This document shows positions 51,025 to 60,782 of a stretch of DNA of 64,000 nucleotides, in pieces. Location of the stretch: positions 27,441 to 91,440 of the forward strand of contig CAKRJT010000012.1 in the NCBI GenBank assembly GCA_934351925.1, given 5' to 3'. Source of the stretch: an uncultured Lachnospiraceae bacterium. GTDB taxonomy: Bacteria > Bacillota > Clostridia > Lachnospirales > Lachnospiraceae. The notes under the pieces were generated by a model, which saw only the letters and a program-made list of their open reading frames with translations, ran no database searches and had not been told where the DNA came from. Each line of letters begins with the position of its first letter. The first letter of the stretch is position 1. Both the position numbers and the translations under genes were made by a program.

Positions 51025-52146
51025 TTACAGGACTCTTACAGCTTCACCGATTTTTATTTTTTCTTTCACATCATATATAGGAAGCATAATCCTTATCACA
51101 CAGCCCGTGTCACCATCGGCACTGTGCACCACAATATCGCCCCCGTGCGCTTTTACAACCATATATGCGAGATTTAAGCCTATGCCGGTGCTGTCCTCCC
51201 TCGGGTTCTCACCCACATAGTAGCGCTCAAACAGCTTTGACATTTCTTCCTTCTTCACCCCCGGACCTTCGTCCGTTATCTCAAGGCTCACCATGTCGCT
51301 TTGGCATGCTCCCCGCAAAACCACCATGCCATACTCAAGTCCGTTGGACACGATATTATTCACAGCCTGATAAAGCCACTCCTCATCCGCATCTATCATG
51401 CACGACGGCATATTTTCAACGATAAGACCGTCATTTTCAAGCTCAAGCCGCTTCACCAACGACGCCGCATCCATCCTCCGCTTGTTAAAATGCAGCTTCC
51501 CAACACGAAGTCTGGCGGAATTTAAAAGCATCATCAAAAGCTCCTTCATGTGCTCTATGTTGTCAATGCACTTCTCCCTAAGTCTCTCGTCGTGCTCTCT
51601 GTCCCCGCCATCCATAAGCTCGAGATTTACCATCACCGCCGCGAGCGGAGTTTTAAGCTGGTGCGTGACATTCTCCATAAACACCTGAATATCCTGCTGC
51701 CTGTCCTCATAGTACTTTTCCTTTGCACAGGCATCCTCGGTGAGTCTGTTTATCGTGTGCTCATTTTCCGTATCGGTCAATTCCTGACGTTTTCTCCTAA
51801 TCACCACAAGACACACAATTCCGCATAGGATAACTGCTGCCGCGCATCCGAGCACAGCAACCGCCCCATATACATTCAATCTGTTCCACAGGCTGAAGGC
51901 TTCTCCTGTGTAGCCGAGACTTTTTGCCGCCTCCACGCCCGCTGCTTTCTCATCACGTCCCGTGAACATCCCGCCGAGCAGCTCCTTTGCCGCATTTTCG
52001 TCGTACTTATACACGATTCCGACCATGTTCTGCATCTGTCCCGTGCAAAACTTCAACATAAAAAGCATGCCGCCAAGAGCCAAAGCTCCCATACAGCATG
52101 CAAGTATTATTATCGCAATATCAAAATGTCTGTACCTTCCACTCAT
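51025..52146 (-). CDS. Membrane sensor histidine kinase
   Basis: 373 residues. Two membrane helices (about 8-30 and 93-115) frame a short extracellular loop of about 60 residues. HisKA with FMENVTHQLKTPLAAVM (His near residue 161), then HATPase with NNIVSNGLEYG, DEGPGV and GIGLNLAYMVV. It overlaps the response regulator gene by four bases. Confidence 0.93.
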   Translation of the reverse strand: MSGRYRHFDIAIIILACCMGALALGGMLFMLKFCTGQMQNMVGIVYKYDENAAKELLGGMFTGRDEKAAGVEAAKSLGYTGEAFSLWNRLNVYGAVAVLGCAAAVILCGIVCLVVIRRKRQELTDTENEHTINRLTEDACAKEKYYEDRQQDIQVFMENVTHQLKTPLAAVMVNLELMDGGDREHDERLREKCIDNIEHMKELLMMLLNSARLRVGKLHFNKRRMDAASLVKRLELENDGLIVENMPSCMIDADEEWLYQAVNNIVSNGLEYGMVVLRGACQSDMVSLEITDEGPGVKKEEMSKLFERYYVGENPREDSTGIGLNLAYMVVKAHGGDIVVHSADGDTGCVIRIMLPIYDVKEKIKIGEAVRVL

Positions 52147-52838
52147 CGTCTTTCTCCCCGCTCATTCCACCTGTAGCCGATTCCTCTGACCGTGTCTATG
52201 TACTCCGCACCGTCTATCCTGCCAAGCTTCTTTCGCAGGCGGCTTATCTCCACCGACAGCGTATTGTCATCCACGAACTCGCCGTCAATATCCCACATAA
52301 GCTCAAGGAGCCTTTCTCTTGGTATTAGAATACCGGGATTCTCCATAAAAAAGCCAAGCAGCTTAAGCTCGTTTTTCCTAAGCTCCAATTCCTCACCACA
52401 CTTGTACACTCTCCCCGCCGGCTTATCATATGATAAATCTCCTGCTCTGTATATCTCACTGCTCTTATGGTATCTGTTAAGATGCGCTCCGACTCTCGCC
52501 ATAAGCTCTCTCTTCCTGAACGGCTTCCCAAGGTAATCATTACCGCCCATCTCAAGTCCTCTCACAACGCTGTCCTCATCATCAAGTGCCGTCAAAAAGA
52601 TAATCGGCACATCGCTTCCAAGCTCATCCCTTATATGCTCACATAGTCCGAAGCCGCTTCCATCCGGAAGCATGACATCGAGCAGGTACAAATCGGCACC
52701 GCCTCCGGCAATGCTTCTCTCAGCCTCCTGCACGCTTCCGCACGCAGTTACATCATAGCCGTCCTTTACAAGAAGCTCACACAAGCCCTCCCTTATGTCC
52801 CTCTCATCCTCAACAACAATAATCTTCCCCCTGCTCAT
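52143..52838 (-). CDS. OmpR-family response regulator
   Basis: 231 residues: a receiver (VVEDERDIREGL, phospho-acceptor Asp in LYLLDVMLPDGSG, Lys in GKPFRKREL) and a winged-helix DNA-binding domain (LRKNELKLLGFFMEN ... IDTVRGIGYRW). First gene of the regulator-kinase-permease-ATPase cluster. A 24-bp AT-rich near-palindrome with GTGATA/TATCAC ends (52857-52880) just upstream overlaps a TATAAT box and may be an autoregulatory site. Confidence 0.94.
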   Translation of the reverse strand: MSRGKIIVVEDERDIREGLCELLVKDGYDVTACGSVQEAERSIAGGGADLYLLDVMLPDGSGFGLCEHIRDELGSDVPIIFLTALDDEDSVVRGLEMGGNDYLGKPFRKRELMARVGAHLNRYHKSSEIYRAGDLSYDKPAGRVYKCGEELELRKNELKLLGFFMENPGILIPRERLLELMWDIDGEFVDDNTLSVEISRLRKKLGRIDGAEYIDTVRGIGYRWNERGERR

Positions 52839-52953
52839 GTGCGGTCTCCCTTCAGCGTGATAATATATTAATTATATCACAGCCACTTCATCAAATAAAT
52901 ACACCGCTTTGTCTGTAAACAGCCACGCACTATATCTATTGATGGATTTATTA

Positions 52954-53502
52954 TTACATCCAGTTATTATTCTTCCTGAAGCTCCCCGCCATGATAACGC
53001 AGTCCACTCCAAGCAGTATGAGATACGTTCCTATGAGCACCGATGCCGAGAACAGTGCTATCGACGGCGAGAATATCATGAGCAATCCCAAGATAATTCC
53101 GATAATGTTGAGCACAAGCGAGAAAATGTAATACACCCTTCCCGCGCCGATTCTTACGAGCGGAAGATGTGACAGTCTCGATATGCTGTGCGCGATGAAC
53201 CATATCGGTATGAGCATGACGATTATAAGCTGTCCCGCATCCGGGTACATGAGAAGCATCGCTCCGGCAAGTACACTCATTACCCCTGATACAAGTGCGA
53301 GCACAGGTCCAAAGCCCGTATATTTTTCCATCTTGACATAGAAGATGATGTCGGCAACTCCCGTCACTATTGCCATGATACCGTATATGATTGAGAAGCC
53401 CCAGAATACACCTGTCGGACAGATAAGCGTGACTATGCCGAGTATGATGAGCAGTATGCCCTCTATAAGCTCAAGCCATTTGCAGCGTGAATACTCTTTC
53501 AT
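52954..53502 (-). CDS. HdeD/DUF308-family membrane protein
   Basis: 182 residues with six hydrophobic segments in three repeated pairs (for example LIEGILLIILGIVTLICPTGVFWG and VLNIIGIILGLLMIFSPSIALF), the pattern of HdeD-like DUF308 proteins. HdeD is linked to acid resistance in E. coli; the role here is unknown. Its start overlaps the ftsH stop by four bases, so it is coupled to the membrane protease. Confidence 0.85.
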   Translation of the reverse strand: MKEYSRCKWLELIEGILLIILGIVTLICPTGVFWGFSIIYGIMAIVTGVADIIFYVKMEKYTGFGPVLALVSGVMSVLAGAMLLMYPDAGQLIIVMLIPIWFIAHSISRLSHLPLVRIGAGRVYYIFSLVLNIIGIILGLLMIFSPSIALFSASVLIGTYLILLGVDCVIMAGSFRKNNNWM

Positions 53503-55424
53503 GCCTGCTCACCTGCCTTTCTTATAGAAGCTGTCTGCTGTTCTTTTTTCTGTTCTTTATTATCTGCGTCCTCTGAAGCTCCTGCCCGTGTAGAATTGTC
53601 GGCATTTTTCCGATTATTGAGAATCTTCATGAACTCCTCGCCGGTGATTGTCTCCTTCTCGTACAGATACATTGCAAGCTCATCAAGCTTCGCCCTGTTG
53701 TCCGCGAGAAGCTTCTTTGCCTTCTCGTGCTGGCGCTTTACAAGCTCGACAACCTTTCTGTCAATCTCCTTCTGCGTGTCTGCGGAGCAGCTAAGAGAGG
53801 TATCGCCGCCGAGATACTGGTTCGTGACGGTCTCCATCGCAACCATATCGAATTCTTCCGTCATTCCGTATCTGGTAATCATCGCACGGGCAAGCTTCGT
53901 CGCCTGCTCTATATCATTGGATGCTCCTGTGGTAATCTCGTTAAAGACAACCTCCTCCGCTGCACGTCCTCCCGTGAAGGTCGCAATCTTGTTCTCAATC
54001 TCCTTCTTGTTCATAAGGTATTTATCACCCTGCTCCACCTGCATTGTGTAGCCGAGCGCGCCTGAGGTACGCGGTATAATGGTAATCTTCTGAACCGGAG
54101 CCGAGTTAGTCTGAAGTGCAGCGACAAGAGCATGACCTATCTCATGGTATGCAACTATCTTCTTTTCCTCATCGGAGAGAACGGCGTTCTTCTTCTGATA
54201 GCCCGCTATAACGACCTCGATGCTCTCCTCAAGGTCAGCCTGGGTCACAATGGTTCTGTTGTTTCTAACGGTTCTAAGAGCTGCTTCATTTATGATATTG
54301 GCAAGCTCCGCGCCCGATGCGCCCGATGCCATTCGCGCTATCGTGTGGAAATCCACATCATCGGAGAGCTTAATCTTCCTTGCATGAACCTTGAGTATCG
54401 CCTCACGTCCCGCAAGGTCAGGAAGCTCAACAGGTACGCGCCTGTCAAAACGTCCCGGTCTGGTAAGAGCCGGGTCAAGCGACTCCGGACGGTTCGTAGC
54501 GGCAAGAATGATAACGCCGTTATTTCCCTCAAAGCCGTCCATCTCCGTGAGGAGCTGGTTTAGTGTCTGCTCACGCTCATCATTTCCTCCGAGCTGACCG
54601 TCTCTCTTCTTACCGATGGCATCAATCTCATCTATGAATACAATACAAGGAGCCTTCTCCTTTGCCTGGCTGAAAAGGTCACGAACCTTGGATGCTCCCA
54701 TTCCGACGAACATCTCAACGAACTCCGAACCCGATATCGAGAAGAAAGGAACACCCGCCTCACCTGCGACAGCCTTGGCAAGCATTGTCTTACCTGTTCC
54801 CGGAGGTCCTACAAGCAGAAGTCCCTTCGGCATCGACGCACCCACATCCGTATACTTTGACGGATTGTGAAGATAATCCACTATCTCGGCAAGATTCTCC
54901 TTCGCCTCATCCTCACCTGCGACATCCGAAAAATGTATGCCCTCTGTGGACTGCACATATATCTTGGCATTGCTCTTTCCCATGCCGAAAGCCATGGAAT
55001 TCTTTCCTCCGCCCATCTGCTGCATGAGCTTTCTTGACATATACTGGCCAAGAACGATGAATATTACGAGTGGCAGGATACCCGTCACGAGAAAACTGAT
55101 AAGCGGCGAGGTCGTCTTTTCAATCTCCTTTGCGAAGCTCGCCCCCGCATTGTAAAGGCGCTCCGTGAGATTAGGGTCGTCCATCGCTCCCGTCTTGTAG
55201 ATTGCGGTGTTATCCTTGTCGGTAAACACGATTTCCGAATTGCCGACCTCGACCTGACCTACATTCTTTTCCTCAATCATCTTCATAAATGTGCCGTAGT
55301 CAACCTCAGTGACCTGACGCTCCATGAGAATAGGGGACACAATAAGATTAAACAGAACTATAAGCAGCAGAACTATGCCGTAGTAGAATACCAACGGCCT
55401 TTTGGGTGATTTGATTTCCTTCAT
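53499..55424 (-). CDS. ftsH: ATP-dependent zinc metalloprotease FtsH
   Basis: Membrane-anchored AAA+ protease that removes damaged membrane and regulatory proteins. 641 residues from the ATG at 55424 (MKEIKSPKRPLVFYYG), which has AGGAGG upstream; the longer frame is not supported. Two N-terminal membrane helices, Walker A GPPGTGKT, Walker B IVFIDEIDAIG, the second region of homology ending in RPGRFDR, and the zinc motif HEIGH. The C-terminal tail is charged. Confidence 0.97.
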   Translation of the reverse strand: MKEIKSPKRPLVFYYGIVLLLIVLFNLIVSPILMERQVTEVDYGTFMKMIEEKNVGQVEVGNSEIVFTDKDNTAIYKTGAMDDPNLTERLYNAGASFAKEIEKTTSPLISFLVTGILPLVIFIVLGQYMSRKLMQQMGGGKNSMAFGMGKSNAKIYVQSTEGIHFSDVAGEDEAKENLAEIVDYLHNPSKYTDVGASMPKGLLLVGPPGTGKTMLAKAVAGEAGVPFFSISGSEFVEMFVGMGASKVRDLFSQAKEKAPCIVFIDEIDAIGKKRDGQLGGNDEREQTLNQLLTEMDGFEGNNGVIILAATNRPESLDPALTRPGRFDRRVPVELPDLAGREAILKVHARKIKLSDDVDFHTIARMASGASGAELANIINEAALRTVRNNRTIVTQADLEESIEVVIAGYQKKNAVLSDEEKKIVAYHEIGHALVAALQTNSAPVQKITIIPRTSGALGYTMQVEQGDKYLMNKKEIENKIATFTGGRAAEEVVFNEITTGASNDIEQATKLARAMITRYGMTEEFDMVAMETVTNQYLGGDTSLSCSADTQKEIDRKVVELVKRQHEKAKKLLADNRAKLDELAMYLYEKETITGEEFMKILNNRKNADNSTRAGASEDADNKEQKKEQQTASIRKAGEQA

Positions 55425-55512
55425 GCCATATCCTCCTGATGTAAAATATACTATATGCTGCGCGATGCCAATACCCTTCATGTTCTGCATCGCCAACACT
55501 GATTATAGGAAT

Positions 55513-55521
55513 AGTATACCA
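55513..55521 (-). promoter_or_regulatory. Extended -10 promoter of ftsH
   Basis: Minus strand TGG followed by TATACT (the TGn extended -10), about 90 bases before the ftsH start. The -35 is weak. Confidence 0.5.
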
Positions 55522-55620
55522 CCTGAACCATTAACATTCTACAGAGGAAGATTAAGGTTTTATAACTTAATTATAAAATATTTCTCCCGGCATTTACATT
55601 CACTCTTTCCAATAAATGCC

Positions 55621-55663
55621 AAAAGCCGATAGTGCTGCATCCTGCGATGTGCGTCCTATCGGC
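55621..55663 (-). terminator. Terminator of the cytidylate-kinase-like gene
   Basis: GCCGATAG and CTATCGGC form an 8-bp stem, extended inside by weaker pairs, with TTTT on the minus strand. Confidence 0.7.
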
Positions 55664-55696
55664 TCCGGTTATCCGTATTCTATTGTTGTGCTGCTT

Positions 55697-56287
55697 CTAC
55701 GCTCTCTCACTGTCAATAAAACGTGCTATGATATCCGCCGTCTTGTCGACGCCAAGTCTGCTGTTAATACAGATATCATAATTTCTCGAGTCGCCCCACT
55801 TGCCCTGACAGTAGGTGTTATGGTAGGACTTTCTCTTCTTATCCTGCTGCTCTATAAGCTTCGCCGCCTTATCCCTTGTGGTCTGGTAGCGCTCCATTAT
55901 TCTATGAATTTTGTTCTCCATATTACCGAGCACAAACACTGTTACCAGATTAGTATTGCCCTTGAGCACCTCCTCGGCACATCTTCCGACAATAACGAAG
56001 GACTTTCCCTCGTCAGCCATGCCCTTCAAATACTTAAACTGCATCCACGCAAGGTTCTCTTCAGGTGATGTGCTGAAGCCTCTCACCGACCTTGTAAAAA
56101 ATGAAGCCTTGGACTTCTCGTCGTACTTGCCAAGAGCCTGTGCATCAAGGTTCTTCTGATTGGCAATATCCTCCAGGAGATTGCTGTCGTAGAGGGGAAT
56201 ATTGTACCTCTCAGAAAGAAGCTGTGCAACTGCATGACCACCGCTTCCAAACTCACGGCTAACCGCAATAATAAGTTGTTCACCCAT
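55697..56287 (-). CDS. Cytidylate-kinase-like family protein
   Basis: 196 residues of the Cytidylate_kin2 family. P-loop-like SREFGSGGHAVAQLLSERY at the N terminus, SFVIVGRCAEEVLKG in the middle and a C-terminal YHNTYCQGKWGDSRNYDICINSRLG typical of this group. These proteins are common in Clostridia; most are uncharacterised, and the P-loop is degenerate relative to true CMP kinase. The 258-base upstream gap holds an AT-rich 12-bp inverted repeat. Confidence 0.85.
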   Translation of the reverse strand: MGEQLIIAVSREFGSGGHAVAQLLSERYNIPLYDSNLLEDIANQKNLDAQALGKYDEKSKASFFTRSVRGFSTSPEENLAWMQFKYLKGMADEGKSFVIVGRCAEEVLKGNTNLVTVFVLGNMENKIHRIMERYQTTRDKAAKLIEQQDKKRKSYHNTYCQGKWGDSRNYDICINSRLGVDKTADIIARFIDSERA

Positions 56288-56346
56288 ATAAAAGCCTCCT
56301 ACCCGGCATATAGTGTAGTTCTAAACAGATACTTATAGCTTGGGAT

Positions 56347-56400
56347 TTATATTTATATGCATTTTCCGAAATCCTTGGATATAAATATAACTATCCAGAA
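56347..56400. other. 12-bp AT-only inverted repeat upstream of the kinase-like gene
   Basis: TTATATTTATAT (56347-56358) and ATATAAATATAA (56389-56400) pair perfectly. It may be part of the promoter or an operator for the gene starting at 56287. No T-run terminator is evident for the permease gene downstream of 56546. Confidence 0.4.
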
Positions 56401-56545
56401 CCACTATTGTAAAATCTCTGCCTCTGAATAGTTATATTTTAACTTAAAATACCTTATTTTGTAAATAGTTTTATAAAAATTATTTAAAATATTCTAACAA
56501 TTATCAGTACTTATATTGATAAAGTTCCATTTTCTCCAAACTGTC

Positions 56546-57901
56546 TTACAGATATCTCACATAGATGCTCAGCATCGATATGAGAATAACGATAACCGTT
56601 GCAGGAACAGCCACCTTGCAGTACTTGCCCCAGGTTACAGGGTAGCCCTCTCTCGAGGCGATTGATGTACCTACTACGTTAGCTGACGCACCGATAGGTG
56701 TTGCGCTTCCTCCGATATCGGTTCCCATCGCAAGAGTCCATGAAAGAACCGCCAGATCTGCACCCGTCGTAGCGGAGAGTGTCTTTATAACAGGTATCAT
56801 CGTGGCTGCAAACGGGATATTGTCGATGAACGCACTCGCAATAGCCGATACCCAGATAATAATTGCTATCATTACCATTATGTTTCCGCCGCTGACTTTT
56901 CCGATGAACTGTGCAAAAATCTCAAGAATACCTGTCTGCTCAAGCCCGCCTACGACAAAGAAAAGTCCGATGAAGAACAGAAGTGTCTTATAGTCAACAC
57001 CCTTCAATATCGCCTTCGCGTTCTTTCCCGATGTAGCGAGTGTTATAATCGCTATGAATGTGCCGATGAACGCAACCGTGAGTCCTGTCTGCGCGTGTGT
57101 GATGAGGAGCGCAACCGCGATAAGGAATATGACAGTGCTTATCGCAAATGCCTTCTTGTCCGTTATCGCCGACTTAGGTGAAGGCATCTTGGATATATCC
57201 ACATCCGTGCCCGCCTTGCCGAGCTCCTTCCTGAAGCACAGATAAAAATATGCAACTATAACGACAAGTGATATCACCGCGATAAGTCCCGTGTTGGTGA
57301 CAAAATCGGCAAATGAATATCCAAGTGATGTACCTATAATAATATTAGGAGGGTCTCCGCACATTGTCGCTGAACCGCCGAGGTTCGCGCAGAATATCTC
57401 CGACAGGATAATCGGAACCGGGTTAAACTTGAGAAGCTGTGCAAGCTCAACGGTAACTGCCGCAAGGAAAAGGATAACGGTAATACTGTCGATAAACATA
57501 GCGAGCACAAAGGACATTACCATGAATGTAAGGAAAATCGGAATTACCTTATACTTTACAAGCTTTGCAATAGTCATGCAGAGCCAACGGAAAAATCCCG
57601 CCTTCGCCATTCCTTCAACCATTACCATCATTCCCGCAAGGAATATAATGGTCGCCCAGTTCACGCCGCTGGTGCTCTCCGACGAGCTTCCAGCCTCATA
57701 CCAGAACCCGAGCGTAAATATACTTCTTACATTAAGTGTCTGTGTAAAAGCACTCATGCTGTGCATTGACAGACCAAATACCAACAGCGCCGTGGCAAGT
57801 CCACAGCACAGTGTGACAAGACATTTCTCAATCTTGTCCGTGATAATCAGCACAAACATCACTATAAAAATGGTGAGTGCCAAAATCTTTGCTATCATCA
57901 T
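56546..57901 (-). CDS. SLC13 / ArsB-NhaD superfamily permease
   Basis: 451 residues from the ATG at 57901 (GGAGG upstream). About eleven membrane helices, with the two inverted halves of the ion-transporter superfamily visible: SATMCGDPPNIIIGTSLG in the first and DIGGSATPIGASANVVGTSIA in the second. Substrates in this family include dicarboxylates, citrate, arsenite and Na+/H+; I cannot choose between them. Monocistronic. Confidence 0.85.
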   Translation of the reverse strand: MMIAKILALTIFIVMFVLIITDKIEKCLVTLCCGLATALLVFGLSMHSMSAFTQTLNVRSIFTLGFWYEAGSSSESTSGVNWATIIFLAGMMVMVEGMAKAGFFRWLCMTIAKLVKYKVIPIFLTFMVMSFVLAMFIDSITVILFLAAVTVELAQLLKFNPVPIILSEIFCANLGGSATMCGDPPNIIIGTSLGYSFADFVTNTGLIAVISLVVIVAYFYLCFRKELGKAGTDVDISKMPSPKSAITDKKAFAISTVIFLIAVALLITHAQTGLTVAFIGTFIAIITLATSGKNAKAILKGVDYKTLLFFIGLFFVVGGLEQTGILEIFAQFIGKVSGGNIMVMIAIIIWVSAIASAFIDNIPFAATMIPVIKTLSATTGADLAVLSWTLAMGTDIGGSATPIGASANVVGTSIASREGYPVTWGKYCKVAVPATVIVILISMLSIYVRYL

Positions 57902-57985
57902 AGCTCTTTCCTCCGTTAAATCTTTAAGTCCTATCGAGCTATTATACACTAGTAAATCCGTAATGTCACGTTAGAAAAGAAAGTT

Positions 57986-58540
57986 TTACCGTTTATTTTC
58001 CACTTTTTCCGGCAGGCTCCCGTAGTCGTCCGACTTCTTAAATTCCTCATATGCATCATCATAGGCTGCCAGAAGTTCTTTCCTCGCAGGGTCGTCCTCC
58101 GGAATACGCGATACCGTATCAACATACAGCTCCTGCGCCTCCTCCTTTGATTTGCAGTTTTTAAGCTGCGTCTCAAGCGCCTCCCTCTTCGCCTGTATGC
58201 GTACAACTTTCATGTATGTGACCGGGTCATATTTTCTAAGATACGCCAGCTCGTCGGGAGTCAGCTTCTTTCCGCTCTGTATCTTGGCGTACAGCTTCTT
58301 TATAAACCTCTCCTTCTGCTCGTCCGTCATGCCTGCCGTAGGGTCGAGATAGTCCTTCACCGCGACGCGCAGCATGTCCATTCTCGAGGCGTATTTGGTC
58401 GTCTTATCCGCCTGATTATTGTCGTTCCCGGTTTTTGAATACTTTCCAAATGCGGTGCTCAGCTTGTCAAACGCGGTCTGCCTGCCGCCGCTTACACCCG
58501 TCTTTAAGCTCTTAAGATTTACATATACATTCTGTGACAT
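57986..58540 (-). CDS. Conserved-looking hypothetical protein
   Basis: 184 residues from the ATG at 58540 (GGGGAGGAAACTT upstream). I do not recognise the family. It is soluble, strongly charged and mostly helical, beginning MSQNVYVNLKSLKTGVSGGR, with repeated helices rich in Lys/Glu (DEQKERFIKKLYAKIQSGKKLTPDELAYLRKYDP). It starts 45 bases after the terminator of the ABC-2 operon and precedes the permease gene by about 85 bases, so the two may share a transcript. Confidence 0.7.
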   Translation of the reverse strand: MSQNVYVNLKSLKTGVSGGRQTAFDKLSTAFGKYSKTGNDNNQADKTTKYASRMDMLRVAVKDYLDPTAGMTDEQKERFIKKLYAKIQSGKKLTPDELAYLRKYDPVTYMKVVRIQAKREALETQLKNCKSKEEAQELYVDTVSRIPEDDPARKELLAAYDDAYEEFKKSDDYGSLPEKVENKR

Positions 58541-58586
58541 AAGTTTCCTCCCCAAATGCAATATTTGATTAAATTGTCTTTTCTGT

Positions 58587-58620
58587 AAAAAAATAGACAG
58601 CACAAATACATCGTGCTGTC
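58587..58620 (-). terminator. Terminator of the GntR-ABC operon
   Basis: GACAGCAC and GTGCTGTC (8 bp, 9-nt loop), followed on the minus strand by TATTTTTTT. Confidence 0.85.
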
Positions 58621-58752
58621 CGTAGCGTTCCTATACATCCGTGTATATATGTCAGATTTCTTCTCTACATATAATATATATCGGATGTTATAAGTGTAAG
58701 CTTATATTAATTTTGACAATAAATGATATTCTCAATCCGCTCCGCTGCTCTG

Positions 58753-59409
58753 TCAATACTGCTTTCTCCTCATAACTCTCATGCTGCACATGACAGATAC
58801 GGCAAGAATTATCATCGTAACCGCTGCCACTCCAATTATTACATATAACGGCTTTATCCCGTCAACCGCTTTTATGACCTCTGCCGCCTTCTGCTCCACA
58901 TCGCCGACAACTATGTCCATCACATACACACTTGCAATTACGGCACCAATCAAAACCATAATAAAGATTCTTGATTTTGAATTTCCGAACCTGAGCTGCA
59001 CAGGTATAAGAAATGATTCTATAATCACAATAGGCGGCAATACCGCAGCAGCAGCTATGAGCATATCCGATGTCACTACAGCAGTTCCTCTTATGCCTGT
59101 GCCGATAAGGAAAAATACCATCGTAACCAGTCCTGCCGCAATTCCGCCTGCCGTACAGAACATATACTTCTCATACACATAATCCTTATATGTAACCGGA
59201 AGCGTCATGATATAGCTGTATCCGTTGTCAGCCTCATCAAAGCTTATCGTACTCACCGAAAATATTGTCCCGAAAATGGTCATATATGGCAGAACCATAT
59301 CAATACTTCCCGAAAAACTCATCATGAGTGCCATAAAGGCAACCACTATCACCATCTGTTTATTTCTCAAAATCAGTCTGATATCTTTCTCAAAAAGTCC
59401 TGCCATCAC
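58753..59409 (-). CDS. ABC-2 type permease
   Basis: 218 residues with six predicted membrane helices, beginning MMAGLFEKDIRLILRNKQ, and the conserved loop EADNGYSYIMTLPVTYKDYVYEKY of ABC-2 permeases in GntR-linked operons. Overlaps the ATPase gene by four bases. Substrate unknown; related operons respond to cell-envelope stress. Confidence 0.9.
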   Translation of the reverse strand: MMAGLFEKDIRLILRNKQMVIVVAFMALMMSFSGSIDMVLPYMTIFGTIFSVSTISFDEADNGYSYIMTLPVTYKDYVYEKYMFCTAGGIAAGLVTMVFFLIGTGIRGTAVVTSDMLIAAAAVLPPIVIIESFLIPVQLRFGNSKSRIFIMVLIGAVIASVYVMDIVVGDVEQKAAEVIKAVDGIKPLYVIIGVAAVTMIILAVSVMCSMRVMRRKQY

Positions 59410-60254
59410 ATTTTTCCTCCCGAATACATAAGAATCAAGTCATCAATTCCGCCTTTTTCAACAACCATACCCGGATAATTATCCACATAGAACTGCTTCT
59501 CATTTGTGAAGCATGAATATCCGAAGCTTTCCTTATTGGCCTTTAAAATATATGTCTTGTCGAGTTTTTCATAGGCTGCCTCATCGACCTTAAGCACAGC
59601 ATATTTGTCAAGAAGTACATCCGTATCCTCGTGAAGAACCACATTGCCATCATGAATCATGTATATGTCATCGCATAACCCTTCAAGGTCAGTAGATATG
59701 TGGGACGTGATCAATATGCTGCTGTCAGGTCTTTTTTCCATATAATCACGCAGCATATCGAGGAGCCTGTTTCTTGCGTCAACATCAAGCCCGGCTGTCG
59801 GCTCATCAAGTATGAGAAGCTTCGCGTTATGGCTGAGTGCCACCAACATTCTCAGCTTTGCCCTCATGCCTGTTGAAAAATCCTTTATATTCTTATCCAA
59901 CGGTATGCCAAGCTTATCACACCGGCTTCTGAACTCTCCTTCATCAAAATCATAATACAGCTTCTTCAATATTCTGATTATGTCCTTCACATTCAGATAA
60001 GTCGAAAAACCCGCCTCAGAAAGCGTAACACCCAGCTTCTGCTTATCCTTTCCAGTAAGCTCGCACGGCATTTTCCCGAGAACCGTTATACTTCCCGAAT
60101 CCGGTCTTACAAGCCCGAGTATCAGCTTGATTGCCGTGCTCTTACCGGCTCCGTTCTTTCCCACAAGCCCCGTAATATAACCTTCCTGAACCTCCATTGA
60201 TATGTTGAGTTCGAAATTCCCATACTTCTTGACAAGATTATCTGCTTTTATCAT
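59406..60254 (-). CDS. ABC transporter ATPase
   Basis: 282 residues. Walker A GKNGAGKST, Q-loop LSEAGFSTYLNVKDII, signature variant FSTGMRAKL, Walker B LLILDEPTAGLD, switch LITSHISTDLEG. It belongs to the ABC-2 exporter group (CcmA-like). Between the GntR regulator and the permease. Confidence 0.94.
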   Translation of the reverse strand: MIKADNLVKKYGNFELNISMEVQEGYITGLVGKNGAGKSTAIKLILGLVRPDSGSITVLGKMPCELTGKDKQKLGVTLSEAGFSTYLNVKDIIRILKKLYYDFDEGEFRSRCDKLGIPLDKNIKDFSTGMRAKLRMLVALSHNAKLLILDEPTAGLDVDARNRLLDMLRDYMEKRPDSSILITSHISTDLEGLCDDIYMIHDGNVVLHEDTDVLLDKYAVLKVDEAAYEKLDKTYILKANKESFGYSCFTNEKQFYVDNYPGMVVEKGGIDDLILMYSGGKM

Positions 60255-60287
60255 ACTTCACTCTCCCTATCCTCTGCTCACAATCGT

Positions 60288-60659
60288 TCACTCTTCAATT
60301 ATTATGGCAAACAACTCCTTAATCTCCTCATCGCTCATCCCGACTGTCCTCGCTTTCGCGACTGCATGGCAGAAGTCCTCCTCCACCGCATGCCGTCTGG
60401 CTTCTGCAGCAAGCTCCATGTCCGTAGCCGTGACAAAGGTTCCCTTGCCATGGACTGTGCTCACAAAATTCTCCTCCTCAAGCTTATCGTAAGCCTTCTT
60501 GACGGTAAGAGCACTTATCTTAAGCTCCCCCGAAAGCGTTCTGACGGAAGGAAGTGCTTCCCCCTCCTTAAGCCCGCCTGAGATTATCTCATTTTTAATC
60601 TGCTCCATGAGCTGCTCATAAATGGGTATCATGGATGAGTTGTTAAGTATAATATGCAT
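60288..60659 (-). CDS. GntR-family regulator, YtrA type
   Basis: 123 residues from the ATG at 60659 (GAGG six bases upstream; an ATG at 60671 is an alternative). N-terminal winged helix-turn-helix (IPIYEQLMEQIKNEIISGGLKEGEALPSVRTLSGEL) and a short C-terminal helical tail, with no ligand domain: the YtrA subfamily. It most likely represses its own operon through the 57-bp palindrome at 60783-60839. Confidence 0.92.
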   Translation of the reverse strand: MHIILNNSSMIPIYEQLMEQIKNEIISGGLKEGEALPSVRTLSGELKISALTVKKAYDKLEEENFVSTVHGKGTFVTATDMELAAEARRHAVEEDFCHAVAKARTVGMSDEEIKELFAIIIEE

Positions 60660-60782
60660 ATTAATCCTCATTCTGCCGCCAAGCGGCGACACAAGTAATA
60701 ATAAAAAACACTTTTGGCGTTTTTCTTGTGCGAAAACAAATTGCCGATGTGGCGCTGCGCTACGCCACATATATCGCTCAAC

